Shown here piece after piece: positions 28,963 through 37,027 of a DNA stretch of 64,000 bases. Below the pieces are notes generated by a model. That model made no database searches, had not been told where the DNA came from, and was given only the letters and a program-made list of their open reading frames with translations. Position 1 is the first letter of the stretch. Each line of letters opens with the position of its first letter. The stretch spans positions 186,001 to 250,000 of the forward strand of contig JBBRRA010000002.1 in assembly GCA_038225475.1 (NCBI GenBank), given 5' to 3'. This stretch comes from Polymorphobacter_B sp038225475 (GTDB taxonomy: Bacteria > Pseudomonadota > Alphaproteobacteria > Sphingomonadales > Sphingomonadaceae). The position numbers and the translations under genes are program-made.

Positions 28963-29442
28963 ATGTCGAACGCCTTTCTGTCGGTTGTCGGAAGCAAGCA
29001 GGGGCAATTCCGCGGCGATGCCGAAACCGAAGCGCGCCGCGCCGAGTGGATGACGCTTACCGCGGTTCACATGGGGGTCGAGTCGCCGCGCGATGTCGTC
29101 ACCGGCGAGCCCACCGGCCGCCGCCAGTTCAGCGTAGTGACGATCACGAAATTCTGGGGGGAGGCTTCGGTACAGGGGCTGAGCGCGTGTTCGGAAAACG
29201 AGGGGCTGACCGAAGTCGTCCTGCAGTTCACGCGCCTCGATGCCGATGGCCACGAGCATCTATTCCAGACGGTGAAACTGACCGAGGCAACGCTGGTGTC
29301 GATCCAACGCAGCACCGTCCAGGCCAGCGATGGCTCGCTCGTCGGTCAGGAGGACTGGGGCTTCAACTTCCGCAAGATCGAGGTGATCGATAACGACGCC
29401 GCGGTCACCTTCAGCGATGATTGGCAAGCCACCTCGAGCTGA
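28963..29442 (+). CDS. Hcp-family tube protein (orphan)
   Basis: The 159-aa protein matches the Hcp1/DUF796 family: SVVGSKQGQFRGD at the N-terminus, GRRQFSVVTITKFWGEASVQ in the middle, and the late strands TEVVLQFTRLDADG and SLVGQEDWGFNFRKIEV. In type VI secretion Hcp rings form the tube and carry effectors. No VgrG, TssB/C, TssK/L/M or ClpV gene is present in the window, so this copy is an orphan. It may serve a system elsewhere or have another export role. A 10-bp hairpin lies directly ahead of the start, and a 43-aa coiled-coil gene follows after 23 nt. Confidence 0.85.
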   Translation: MSNAFLSVVGSKQGQFRGDAETEARRAEWMTLTAVHMGVESPRDVVTGEPTGRRQFSVVTITKFWGEASVQGLSACSENEGLTEVVLQFTRLDADGHEHLFQTVKLTEATLVSIQRSTVQASDGSLVGQEDWGFNFRKIEVIDNDAAVTFSDDWQATSS

Positions 29443-29465
29443 CCACACTGCCCCGGAGACCTTGC

Positions 29466-29597
29466 ATGCCCATCCCCCGCGCCCATACCGGCGATCTGGT
29501 CACCGCCGAGTTTCTCAACCGGCTGATCGACGCGCTCAATGCGCTCGAAGCGCGGATCGCCGCGCTCGAGGCTGGACACCGTCCCAAGCCGCGCTAG
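29466..29597 (+). CDS. 43-aa coiled-coil small protein next to hcp
   Basis: ATG 29466 to TAG 29597 encodes 43 aa: MPIPRAHTGDLVTAEFLNRL, then IDALNALEARIAALEAGHRP and KPR. After a short head it is one heptad-type helix with Leu/Ile every 3-4 residues, followed by a basic tail. It lies 23 nt after hcp on the same strand and 33 nt before the oligopeptidase gene. I do not recognise a family. A trimeric or tetrameric coiled coil would be suited to a ring or tube partner, so a link to Hcp is possible but unproven. Confidence 0.55.
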   Translation: MPIPRAHTGDLVTAEFLNRLIDALNALEARIAALEAGHRPKPR

Positions 29598-29630
29598 GCT
29601 GCGCATTCCACCCCGGGGGAGCTGCTGCCG

Positions 29631-31739
29631 ATGACTTTCCGACCGCTGGCGCTGCTGTGCCTGTCGCTCCTCGCCGCAAGAACGGATGCCCAAGTGATCA
29701 AGCCGCCAGTCGCCGAACGCCGCCCGCATGTGCAGACCTTTCACGGCGAGCAGCTTCATGACGATTACTTCTGGCTCAAGGACCAGGGCTATCCCAAGGT
29801 CACCGACCCCGATGTGCTCAACTATGTGAAGGCCGAAAACGCCTATTACGAAGCGCAGATGGCACCGCACGCGCCGCTGGTCGAAACGCTGTTCGAGGAA
29901 CTGAAGGCGCGCGTGCCGCAGGAGGATGCGAGCGTGCCCGCCCCCGACGGCGCTTTCGATTATTGGTGGCGGTTCGACAAGGGCGGTCAGTACCGCGTCT
30001 GGCTGCGGCGGCCGCGCGGCGGCGGTGCCGAGCAGGTATTGCTGTCCGAACCGGCGCTGGCCGAGGGCAAGGATTATTTCCGGCTGGCGGGAACGGCGGT
30101 CAGTCCGGATGGCAAGCTGCTGGCCTATGCGTATGACGACAACGGCTCGGAGCGGTTCACGCTCAAGGTTCGCGACATCGCGACGGGCAAGGACATGGCG
30201 ACCGTGGCGACCAAAAGCATCGGTGTGCCGGTGTGGGCGATGGATTCGAAATCGCTGGCATGGACCGAGGTCAACGACAATTGGCGACCGTTCCGCATCG
30301 TGCTGCACACGCTCGGCAGCGGTGCCGAGCGGACGCTGTACGAGGAGCCCGAAATCGGCTTCCGCGTTCAGGTCGGGCGCAGCCAGGACCGCAGCCAGTT
30401 CATCATCGTCAGTGCCGACCATGTCACGAGCGAAGTCCGGCTGATCCCGACGACGCATCCCGACGCGGCACCACTGCTGGTGTCGCCACGCCACACCGGG
30501 CGCGAGTATGACGTCGATGTGCGCGGGCAGACGCTGTTCATCCGCACCAACGACACCCATGTCAATTTTCGCGTGGCGACCGCGCCGCTCGCCGCGCCTG
30601 CCGAATGGACGACGCGGATCGCCGGCAGCGACCGGCATTATATTCGCGGGCTGACGGCGTTCGACGGCTATCTCGCGATTCAGGAACGCGTCGACGGCCT
30701 CGATGCCGTGCGGCTGCACCGCGACGACGGGCGCGACACCTATGTCGCCTTTCCGGAGGCGAGCTATACCGCGATGGTCGGCACCAACCTCGAGCCCGAC
30801 GCGCCGGTGCTGCGGCTCGGCTACAGCTCGATGGTCACGCCCGCCACGGTGTTCGACTATGATGTCGCGACCGCCACGCTGATCACGCGCAAGGTGCAGG
30901 CGGTGCCGTCGGGCTATGACGCCAGCCAATATGCGACCGAACGCCTGATGATCACGGCGCGCGACGGCACCAAGGTGCCGGTTTCGGTGGTCTATAAAAA
31001 GGGCTTCGCGAAGGACGGCAGCGGCAAGCTCCATTTATACGGCTACGGCGCGTACGGCTATGCGGTACCGCCGAGCTTTTCGGCCACGCGCCTCAGCCTG
31101 CTCGACCGCGGCTTTGCCTATGCCATCGCGCATATCCGGGGCGGCGACGACCTCGGGTACCAATGGTATCTCGACGGCAAGCTCAAGAAGCGCACCAACA
31201 CCTTCACCGACTTCGTCGATGCGGCGCACGGGTTGGTCAAGGCGGGATTTGCGAAGGCGGGCAATATCTCGGCGAGCGGCGGCTCGGCAGGCGGTGAGCT
31301 GATGGGAGCGGTGGTCAATTCCGACCCCAAGCTGTGGCGCGCCGTGGTCGCCGACGTGCCGTTCGTCGATGTGCTCAACACCATGCTCGACGACAAGCTG
31401 CCGCTAACCCCGGGCGAATGGCCCGAATGGGGCAATCCGATCACCGACAAGGCGGCGTACGACCTACTCAAAAGCTATAGCCCGTATGACAACGTCCGCG
31501 CGCAGGCCTATCCGCCGCTGCTGATCACCGGCGGTCTGAACGACCCGCGCGTCACCTATTGGGAGCCGGCGAAGTGGACCGCCAAGCTGCGCGCCACCAA
31601 GACCGACAATAATTTGCTGCTGCTCAAGATCAACATGGGGGCAGGCCATGGTGGCAAGTCGGGGCGGTTCATCGCGCTGCACGAAACTGCCGAAGAGTTC
31701 GCATTCATCCTGACCGCGTTCGGCGGCGCTACCCCCTGA
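29631..31739 (+). CDS. ptrB: Oligopeptidase B-type prolyl oligopeptidase (S9A), secreted
   Basis: The 702-aa protein has a signal-peptide-like start (FRPLALLCLSLLAARTDA). A seven-bladed propeller region follows, then a C-terminal alpha/beta hydrolase. The catalytic triad is S552 in SGGSAGGELM, D638 in GGLNDPRV and H673 in GAGHGGKSGR. Oligopeptidase B cleaves short peptides after basic residues. Most characterised enzymes are cytosolic, but signal-peptide versions are common in this group of bacteria and probably act in the periplasm. The last codons overlap a convergent 65-aa membrane protein by 11 nt. Confidence 0.9.
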   Translation: MTFRPLALLCLSLLAARTDAQVIKPPVAERRPHVQTFHGEQLHDDYFWLKDQGYPKVTDPDVLNYVKAENAYYEAQMAPHAPLVETLFEELKARVPQEDASVPAPDGAFDYWWRFDKGGQYRVWLRRPRGGGAEQVLLSEPALAEGKDYFRLAGTAVSPDGKLLAYAYDDNGSERFTLKVRDIATGKDMATVATKSIGVPVWAMDSKSLAWTEVNDNWRPFRIVLHTLGSGAERTLYEEPEIGFRVQVGRSQDRSQFIIVSADHVTSEVRLIPTTHPDAAPLLVSPRHTGREYDVDVRGQTLFIRTNDTHVNFRVATAPLAAPAEWTTRIAGSDRHYIRGLTAFDGYLAIQERVDGLDAVRLHRDDGRDTYVAFPEASYTAMVGTNLEPDAPVLRLGYSSMVTPATVFDYDVATATLITRKVQAVPSGYDASQYATERLMITARDGTKVPVSVVYKKGFAKDGSGKLHLYGYGAYGYAVPPSFSATRLSLLDRGFAYAIAHIRGGDDLGYQWYLDGKLKKRTNTFTDFVDAAHGLVKAGFAKAGNISASGGSAGGELMGAVVNSDPKLWRAVVADVPFVDVLNTMLDDKLPLTPGEWPEWGNPITDKAAYDLLKSYSPYDNVRAQAYPPLLITGGLNDPRVTYWEPAKWTAKLRATKTDNNLLLLKINMGAGHGGKSGRFIALHETAEEFAFILTAFGGATP

Positions 31740-31926
31740 GCAGCGTCAGCCCGTGCGCTGCCATGAACAGCATCATCGCGACGCCGACGAACAGCACGCC
31801 GTGCCACGGCAGCAGCGCGGTCGGGCCGTGCGGCGCGCGCCGCCGCCGCCGCCAGTCGCCGAAGATCGCGGCAAGCGTCAGCGCCGCGCCTGCGGCGAAT
31901 ATCGTCAACGTGGTGTCGGCGTCCAT
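31729..31926 (-). CDS. 65-aa two-helix membrane protein
   Basis: The protein has two hydrophobic segments (TLTIFAAGAALTLAAIFGDW and WHGVLFVGVAMMLFMAAHGL) separated by an Arg-rich loop (RRRRRAPHG). This predicts a small inner-membrane hairpin with the loop in the cytoplasm. It overlaps the end of the oligopeptidase gene by 11 nt in a convergent layout. I do not recognise its function. Its composition looks like a real membrane protein, and the alternative frames here are shadows. Confidence 0.6.
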   Translation of the reverse strand: MDADTTLTIFAAGAALTLAAIFGDWRRRRRAPHGPTALLPWHGVLFVGVAMMLFMAAHGLTLLRG

Positions 31927-31993
31927 GGCTTGTCCAATCAGGACGATCGGCTAGAAGCCGCATAGCATTTTCGCAAGCCAGAGGTTGCCGCCC

Positions 31994-32800
31994 ATGAAGT
32001 TTCCGATGCTGACCGTGTTGCTCGCGCTGGGCACCGCCGTTCCGGCCACCGCAACGTCGATGCTGGCCGCCGAACCCGGCAGCATCGCCGCCGCGGTCGC
32101 CGGGCCGCAGCGCTCGCCGGGCACGCGTGTCCGCGACGCCTATCGCCACCCGGTCGAAACGCTGACATTCTTCGGCCTCAAGCCCGCCATGACGATCGTC
32201 GAAATCTGGCCATCGGGCGGCTGGTACACCGAAATTCTTGCGCCGTATCTGAAAGCCAAGGGCACTTACTATGCCGCGCACAACGACCCCGCCGCCGGGC
32301 CGGGCGCGGCCAAGTCGGTCGCCAAGTTTCAGGCCAAGCTGGCGGGCGACCCGGCCTATGCCAAAGTCAAGCTGACCGCGTTCGGCAAAGGCGCCTATGC
32401 GATCGCGCCCGCCGGGTCGGCCGACATGGTGCTGACGTTCCGCAACGTCCATAACTGGTACATCGGCGGCTTCGCCCCGGCGGCGTTCAAGGCATTCTAT
32501 GCCGCGCTCAAGCCCGGCGGCGTGCTCGGCATCGAGGAACATCGCCTGCCCGAAAACCGCCCCGACGCGATGCAGGATTCGAGCGGCTATATGAAGACCT
32601 CGACGGTCATCAAGCTGGCGCAGGATGCTGGCTTCAAGCTCGTCGCGCAGTCGGAAATCAACGCCAACCCCAAGGACACCGCCGATTACCCGCAGGGTGT
32701 CTGGACGCTGCCGCCGAACTTTGCCGAAGGCGACGCGACCAAGCCGAAATATGCCGCGATCGGCGAATCGGACCGCATGACGCTGAAGTTCGTCAAGTAA
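31994..32800 (+). CDS. Secreted SAM-dependent methyltransferase-like protein
   Basis: The 268-aa protein has a signal peptide (FPMLTVLLALGTAVPATATS) and a COG4798-type predicted methyltransferase fold. The SAM-site block is altered: MTIVEIWPSGGWYTEILAPY replaces the usual acidic GxGxG loop. ADMVLTFRNVHNWYIGGFAP and LKPGGVLGIEEHRLPENRP match other proteins of this group. It is probably periplasmic or membrane-attached. Whether it binds SAM is doubtful given its location, so the activity is unproven. An extra upstream ATG (31985) would add three residues. A GC-rich hairpin follows the stop. Confidence 0.8.
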   Translation: MKFPMLTVLLALGTAVPATATSMLAAEPGSIAAAVAGPQRSPGTRVRDAYRHPVETLTFFGLKPAMTIVEIWPSGGWYTEILAPYLKAKGTYYAAHNDPAAGPGAAKSVAKFQAKLAGDPAYAKVKLTAFGKGAYAIAPAGSADMVLTFRNVHNWYIGGFAPAAFKAFYAALKPGGVLGIEEHRLPENRPDAMQDSSGYMKTSTVIKLAQDAGFKLVAQSEINANPKDTADYPQGVWTLPPNFAEGDATKPKYAAIGESDRMTLKFVK

Positions 32801-32830
32801 CGCTCTCGCGCTGAGGGCGGAGCGAGAGCG
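32801..32830. terminator. Hairpin between convergent methyltransferase and phaR genes
   Basis: CGCTCTCGC (32801-32809) and GCGAGAGCG (32822-32830) form a perfect 9-bp stem in the 35-nt space between two convergent genes. There is no clear T-tract on either side, so it may stop transcription weakly or block exonucleases. Confidence 0.5.
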
Positions 32831-32835
32831 AAGTC

Positions 32836-33408
32836 CTACTTCGCCAGCTTGTCGAGCTTGGCCTGCAGCGATGCAAGCTGCGCCTTGACCTCGTCGAGTT
32901 CATTCGCCTTTGCCTCGGGCTTGGCGACCAGCGCGGCGCGGCCGGTCAGCATGTCGGCGGCGGCCTGGAACATTGCCATATTCTGTTTGGCGAGCACTTC
33001 GAACGGCTTGAACGCCGCGCCGCCGAACGCCCCGGTGACGGCGTCGCGAAACTGCGCCTGATGCTTGGAAAACGCATCCATCGACGCTTCGAGATAATGC
33101 GGCACCATGCCCTGCATCGAGTCGCCGTACATCGCGATCAACTGGCGCAGGAACGGCGTCGGCAGCATCGTCTGGCCGTTGGTTTCGCCCTCCATGACGA
33201 TCTGCGCGAGCACCGGACGCGTGATGTCCTCCCCCGTCTTGGCGTCGAACACCTGAAAATCGCGCCCCTCGCGTGTCATCACCGCGAGATGCTCAAGCGT
33301 GATGTAGCTCGACGAAGCTGTGTTATACAGACGGCGGTTGGCGTACTTCTTGATCACCACCGGCGGTGCTTTTCCGGTGTCGGCAGGGTTAACGGTTTCG
33401 ACCATCAT
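32836..33408 (-). CDS. phaR: Polyhydroxyalkanoate synthesis repressor PhaR
   Basis: The 190-aa protein carries the PHB/PHA DNA-binding N-terminal domain, VIKKYANRRLYNTASSSYIT and HLAVMTREGRDFQVFDAKTG. The accumulation-regulator region follows, FLRQLIAMYGDSMQGMVPHY. The C-terminus is a coiled coil (ELDEVKAQLASLQAKLDKL). PhaR binds PHA granules and represses phasin and its own gene. Two consecutive ATGs (33408, 33405) are possible starts. AGGA lies three bases before the first and six before the second, so 33405 may be the true start. Its start overlaps that of the divergent PhaC-like gene. Confidence 0.92.
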   Translation of the reverse strand: MMVETVNPADTGKAPPVVIKKYANRRLYNTASSSYITLEHLAVMTREGRDFQVFDAKTGEDITRPVLAQIVMEGETNGQTMLPTPFLRQLIAMYGDSMQGMVPHYLEASMDAFSKHQAQFRDAVTGAFGGAAFKPFEVLAKQNMAMFQAAADMLTGRAALVAKPEAKANELDEVKAQLASLQAKLDKLAK

Positions 33409-34480
33409 GCATCCTGATAAAGTTGATCCTGCGACACTTACACCCGCCGATGCTGCACCGCAACGTGCGCGCGGTCCGCACCCTTTGCCGCTGTTCCTTG
33501 CACTTGCGGCGCAGCAATCGCGCACCGATGTCGCGCGACTGTCACGGATCCTGGCCGGCGTCCGCGGCTATCAGGCGCATGGCCATGCCCGGACGCTGGC
33601 GGCGATGCCCGAAGTGGCGCGTGTCGGCGGTGTCCGGTTGCGCGACTATGGCGGCTCGGGACCGCCGGTGGTGGTGGTGCCGTCGCTGATCAACCCGCCG
33701 CATGTCCTCGATCTCGCTGCGAACAACTCGCTGCTGCGCTGGCTGGCGACGCAGGGGGTCAACCCGCTGCTGGTCGACTGGGGCAGCCCGGGGCCGGGCG
33801 AATTGCCGCTCGATCTGGGCGGCTATGTCACCGAGCGGCTGACCACGTTGATCGCCAGCGTCACACCGCGCCCGGCGCTCCTCGGCTATTGCCTTGGCGG
33901 CACGCTAGCGATTGCCGCAGCGGCGCTGGTGCCGGTGCGCCGGGTCGCGCTGATCGCGACGCCGTGGCGGTTCGACGGCTACGGCGCGGACGCACGTACA
34001 GCAATTGCGGCGCTGTGGCAGCGTTCGGCGCCGGTGGCACAGGCGCTCGGCAGCTTTCCGATCGACCTTTTGCAACCGGCGTTCTGGCAGCTCGACCCTG
34101 CCGGGCTGGTGGCGAAATTCGAACGCTTTCCCGGACTCGACCCGGCGGCGGCGGCGGCGTTCGTCGCGCTCGAGGATTGGGCCAATACCGGCCCGCCGCT
34201 GACGCTCGGCGTCGCTACCGAAATGTTCGAAAGCTGGTTCGCCGACGATCGGCCCGGCACCGGGCAGTGGCGGGTGGGCGGCGCGGTAATCGACCCCGCG
34301 CAGTTGAACATCCCGCTGCTCGATATCGTCTCGACCAGCGACCGCATCGTGCCGGCGGCGGCGGCGTGCGGCGCCGGAACGTCGCTGCCGCTCGCGATGG
34401 GACATGTCGGCATGGTGATGGGCAGCCGCGCGCACGTGCAATTGTGGGAACCGCTGGCGGCGTGGCTGCGCGAGGGCTAA
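33407..34480 (+). CDS. PhaC-like alpha/beta hydrolase (short PHA synthase homologue)
   Basis: The 357-aa protein has a PHA-synthase-type lipase box with a Cys nucleophile, LLGYCLGGTLAIA (C162). It also has LLVDWGSPGP upstream, D312 in STSDRIVP and H333 in AMGHVGM. Class I PhaC is about 560-600 aa, while class III PhaC is about 355 aa and needs PhaE, which is absent here. With phaR and phaA on either side a role in PHA metabolism is likely: synthase or granule hydrolase. The ATG at 33407 overlaps the divergent phaR start. It has no good ribosome binding site, so the true start may be slightly downstream. Confidence 0.8.
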   Translation: MHPDKVDPATLTPADAAPQRARGPHPLPLFLALAAQQSRTDVARLSRILAGVRGYQAHGHARTLAAMPEVARVGGVRLRDYGGSGPPVVVVPSLINPPHVLDLAANNSLLRWLATQGVNPLLVDWGSPGPGELPLDLGGYVTERLTTLIASVTPRPALLGYCLGGTLAIAAAALVPVRRVALIATPWRFDGYGADARTAIAALWQRSAPVAQALGSFPIDLLQPAFWQLDPAGLVAKFERFPGLDPAAAAAFVALEDWANTGPPLTLGVATEMFESWFADDRPGTGQWRVGGAVIDPAQLNIPLLDIVSTSDRIVPAAAACGAGTSLPLAMGHVGMVMGSRAHVQLWEPLAAWLREG

Positions 34481-34508
34481 AGCGGGGCAACTTCAGGGAG
34501 AACCTCGC

Positions 34509-35681
34509 ATGACCAACATCGTCATCACCGCCGCCAAGCGCACCGCCGTCGGCAGCTTCATGGGCCAGTTCGGCACCGTGCCGGCGCATGAGCTCGGCAA
34601 GGCGGCGCTGCTGGCCGCGCTGGCGCAGGGCGGCGTCGGTGCCGACGAAATCTCCGAAGTCATCCTGGGCCAGGTGCTGACCGCGGCGCAGGGGCAAAAC
34701 CCGGCCCGGCAGGCGGCGATCCACGCCGGCATTGCACAGGAAACCCCGGCGTGGAGCGTCAATCAGGTGTGCGGCAGCGGCCTGCGCGCGGTCGCGCTCG
34801 GTGCACAGGCGATCCAGGCGGGCGATGCGAGCATCATCCTCGCCGGCGGCCAGGAAAGCATGAGCATGAGCACGCACGCCCAGGCGCTGCGCACTGGCAC
34901 CAAGATGGGCGCAGTCGAGCTGATCGATACGATGATCAAGGACGGGCTGTGGGATGCGTTCAATGGCTATCATATGGGCATCACTGCCGAAAACGTCGCC
35001 GAACGCTATCAGATCGGCCGCGAGGCACAGGACAAGTTCGCCGTCGCGAGCCAGAACAAGGCGAGCGCTGCACGCGCCGAAGGCCGCTTCAAGGGCGAAA
35101 TCGCGCCCGTCACCGTCAAGGGCCGCAAGGGCGACACGGTCTTTGATACCGACGAATACATCCGCGACGGCGCGACGCTCGAATCGGTCAGTGGCCTGCG
35201 CGGCGCGTTCAAAAAGGATGGCACGGTGACGGCCGCCAACGCCAGCGGGCTGAACGACGGTGCGGCGGTCGTCATGCTGATGTCGGAGGCCGAGGCCAAG
35301 CGCCGCGGCGCGACCGTGCTGGCGCGAATCGCCAGCTGGGCATCGGTCGGCGTCGATCCGGCCGTGATGGGCATCGGCCCGATCCCGTCATCGAAGCGCG
35401 CACTGGAAAAAGCCGGGTGGAGTGTCGCCGACCTCGACCTGATCGAGGCCAACGAGGCCTTCGCCGCACAGGCGCTCGCGGTGGGTCAGGAGCTTGGGCT
35501 CGATCCCGCAAAGGTCAATGTCAACGGCGGCGCAATCGCCATCGGCCACCCGATCGGCGCGAGCGGCGCGCGGATTTTGGTAACGCTGCTCCACGAAATG
35601 GCGCGCCGTGACGTCCACAAGGGGCTTGCAACACTGTGCATCGGCGGCGGCATGGGCATTGCCATGTGCGTCGAGCGGTAA
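34509..35681 (+). CDS. phaA: Acetyl-CoA C-acetyltransferase
   Basis: The 390-aa biosynthetic thiolase condenses two acetyl-CoA to acetoacetyl-CoA. The nucleophile C88 lies in WSVNQVCGSGLRA, H347 in IAIGHPIGASG, and the acid/base C377 in LCIGGGMG. NEAFAAQ is also conserved. Length is exactly that of PhaA/AtoB. AGGGAG lies ahead of the ATG. It follows the PhaC-like gene after 28 nt and probably forms an operon with it. An inverted repeat after the stop separates it from the convergent peroxiredoxin gene. Confidence 0.95.
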   Translation: MTNIVITAAKRTAVGSFMGQFGTVPAHELGKAALLAALAQGGVGADEISEVILGQVLTAAQGQNPARQAAIHAGIAQETPAWSVNQVCGSGLRAVALGAQAIQAGDASIILAGGQESMSMSTHAQALRTGTKMGAVELIDTMIKDGLWDAFNGYHMGITAENVAERYQIGREAQDKFAVASQNKASAARAEGRFKGEIAPVTVKGRKGDTVFDTDEYIRDGATLESVSGLRGAFKKDGTVTAANASGLNDGAAVVMLMSEAEAKRRGATVLARIASWASVGVDPAVMGIGPIPSSKRALEKAGWSVADLDLIEANEAFAAQALAVGQELGLDPAKVNVNGGAIAIGHPIGASGARILVTLLHEMARRDVHKGLATLCIGGGMGIAMCVER

Positions 35682-35692
35682 ACGCGGGTGCG

Positions 35693-35719
35693 CTCCCTCT
35701 CTCGATGCGGGAGAGGGAG
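35693..35719. repeat. Inverted repeat of the CTCCCTCTC/GAGAGGGAG type
   Basis: CTCCCTCTC (35693-35701) and GAGAGGGAG (35711-35719) form a 9-bp stem with a 9-nt loop between the convergent phaA and peroxiredoxin genes. It resembles the palindromes between rpoB and rpoC at 6224-6367. It may act as a bidirectional terminator or be a copy of a dispersed repeat. Confidence 0.6.
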
Positions 35720-35727
35720 GTGGCAGC

Positions 35728-36267
35728 TTAGCCGCGCGGGTTAGCTTCCACCCACGCCAAAATCCGGTCTGGGGCGGTTTCGCCGTACGGATCATCGTCG
35801 GCGCCGGTGTCGTTCAACCCCGGCTCCTCGAACCATGCGACGATCTTGCCGTTGTCGACGACCATCGCATAGCGCCACGAGCGCATGCCGAAGCCCAGAT
35901 GCTCCTTGTTGATCAGCATTCCCATCAGCCGGGTAAACGTCCCCGACCCGTCGGGGAGCAGCTTGATGTTCTTGAGACCGAGGTGCTTGCTCCACTGGTA
36001 CATGACGAATGCGTCGTTGACGGCGACACAGCGGACTTCATCGACGCCCGCGTTGAGGAACTTGGCGTAGTCGCGTTCGAACGCCGGACATTGTTCGTTG
36101 GTGCAGGTCGGCGTGAACGCGCCGGGCAGCGAGAACACCACGATGCGCTTGCCGTCGAACACGTCGGCGCTGCGCATGTCCTGCCAGCGGAACGGGTTGT
36201 CGCCGCCGATGCTTTCATCGCGGACGCGCGTCTTGAAGAGGACATCGGGAATGTTTCGGCCGAGCAT
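35728..36267 (-). CDS. Peroxiredoxin (Prx5/hybrid type)
   Basis: The 179-aa redoxin-family protein shows the peroxidatic Cys in SLPGAFTPTCTNEQCPAFE (C55) with a nearby C60. Later blocks are AVNDAFVMYQWSKHLGL, LLPDGSGTFTRLMGM and RSWRYAMVVDNGKI. These define the Prx5 subfamily, which reduces hydroperoxides using glutathione/glutaredoxin or thioredoxin in the cytoplasm. There is no signal peptide. It is convergent with phaA and divergent from the methyltransferase gene. Confidence 0.92.
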   Translation of the reverse strand: MLGRNIPDVLFKTRVRDESIGGDNPFRWQDMRSADVFDGKRIVVFSLPGAFTPTCTNEQCPAFERDYAKFLNAGVDEVRCVAVNDAFVMYQWSKHLGLKNIKLLPDGSGTFTRLMGMLINKEHLGFGMRSWRYAMVVDNGKIVAWFEEPGLNDTGADDDPYGETAPDRILAWVEANPRG

Positions 36268-36316
36268 GGCGGTCTCCTATATTCGGGTGCGTAAAGCAGA
36301 TAGTGTCGGATCCACA

Positions 36317-37027
36317 ATGCGCAACGATTCAGCTTTGCCGATGGATGCGCAGTTGCCTCTGGCGGCATGGTACGCCAGCCCGGGCGGGGCGCGTGCGGCA
36401 CGGTTGCTGCGCAGCATGATCCAGCCGGCGCTGCAGCACAGTGGAAATAGCCGGTTGCTGACGCTGGGCGCCCCCGAGGCTTTGCTGCGCGGCATCGACA
36501 CTGGCGGGATCGAGCGCCTGGCGGCCATCGGGGCCCGCAGTTGGCCGAGCCGGGGGCGCAGCGCCGGGCTGTGCGCCGACCCCTGCCAACTGCCGTTCCA
36601 CGAGGCGGTGTTCGATCAGGTACTCGTCATTCACTGCCTCGAAACCGCCGAGCGGCCTGCCGCCGTGCTGCGCGAGCTGTGGCGCGTGCTTGCACCGGCG
36701 GGCGAGCTGTTGCTCGTGGTGCCTAACCGCGCGGGGCTGTGGGCAACGGTCGAGACCAATCCGTTCGGCCAGGGGCGGCCCTATGGACGGCGGGCACTGG
36801 TTGCCGCTTTGGCGGAGGCGATGTTCGAGGTAACCGACGCGCGCACCGCGCTCGCCGCACCCCCGCTCGGCATGCTCGCGTGGACCGAGCCGATGCTGAC
36901 GCGCGCCGTGCCGCAGCTGGGCGGCGTGCACTTCGTCCGCGCCGCCAAGCGCGACGGATTGGCACCGATCGCCGGGTCGCGTTTGGCCGTGGCGGCGCGC
37001 GCCGCGCCGGTTCAGGCGGCGAGCTGA
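36317..37027 (+). CDS. Class I SAM-dependent methyltransferase
   Basis: The 236-aa protein has a degenerate SAM-binding first motif (SRLLTLGAPEALL) followed by a typical Methyltransf_11 core: CADPCQLPFHEAVFDQVLVI, HCLETAERPAAVLRELWRVL, then APAGELLLVVPNR. The C-terminal half (ETNPFGQGRPYGRRALVAAL) matches a group of methyltransferases found beside glyoxalase II genes in alphaproteobacteria, from memory. The substrate is unknown. The start could be 36317 or the ATG at 36341. It overlaps the convergent PEP-CTERM gene by 16 nt. Confidence 0.78.
   Translation: MRNDSALPMDAQLPLAAWYASPGGARAARLLRSMIQPALQHSGNSRLLTLGAPEALLRGIDTGGIERLAAIGARSWPSRGRSAGLCADPCQLPFHEAVFDQVLVIHCLETAERPAAVLRELWRVLAPAGELLLVVPNRAGLWATVETNPFGQGRPYGRRALVAALAEAMFEVTDARTALAAPPLGMLAWTEPMLTRAVPQLGGVHFVRAAKRDGLAPIAGSRLAVAARAAPVQAAS

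Noticed and set aside
28963..31739. Type VI secretion locus
   Set aside because: Only the hcp gene is present. No VgrG, sheath, baseplate or ClpV gene was found on either strand, so no secretion cluster is claimed.
31994..32800. Cytoplasmic methyltransferase
   Set aside because: A clear signal peptide and an altered SAM loop argue against a normal cytoplasmic enzyme, so it is listed as methyltransferase-like only.
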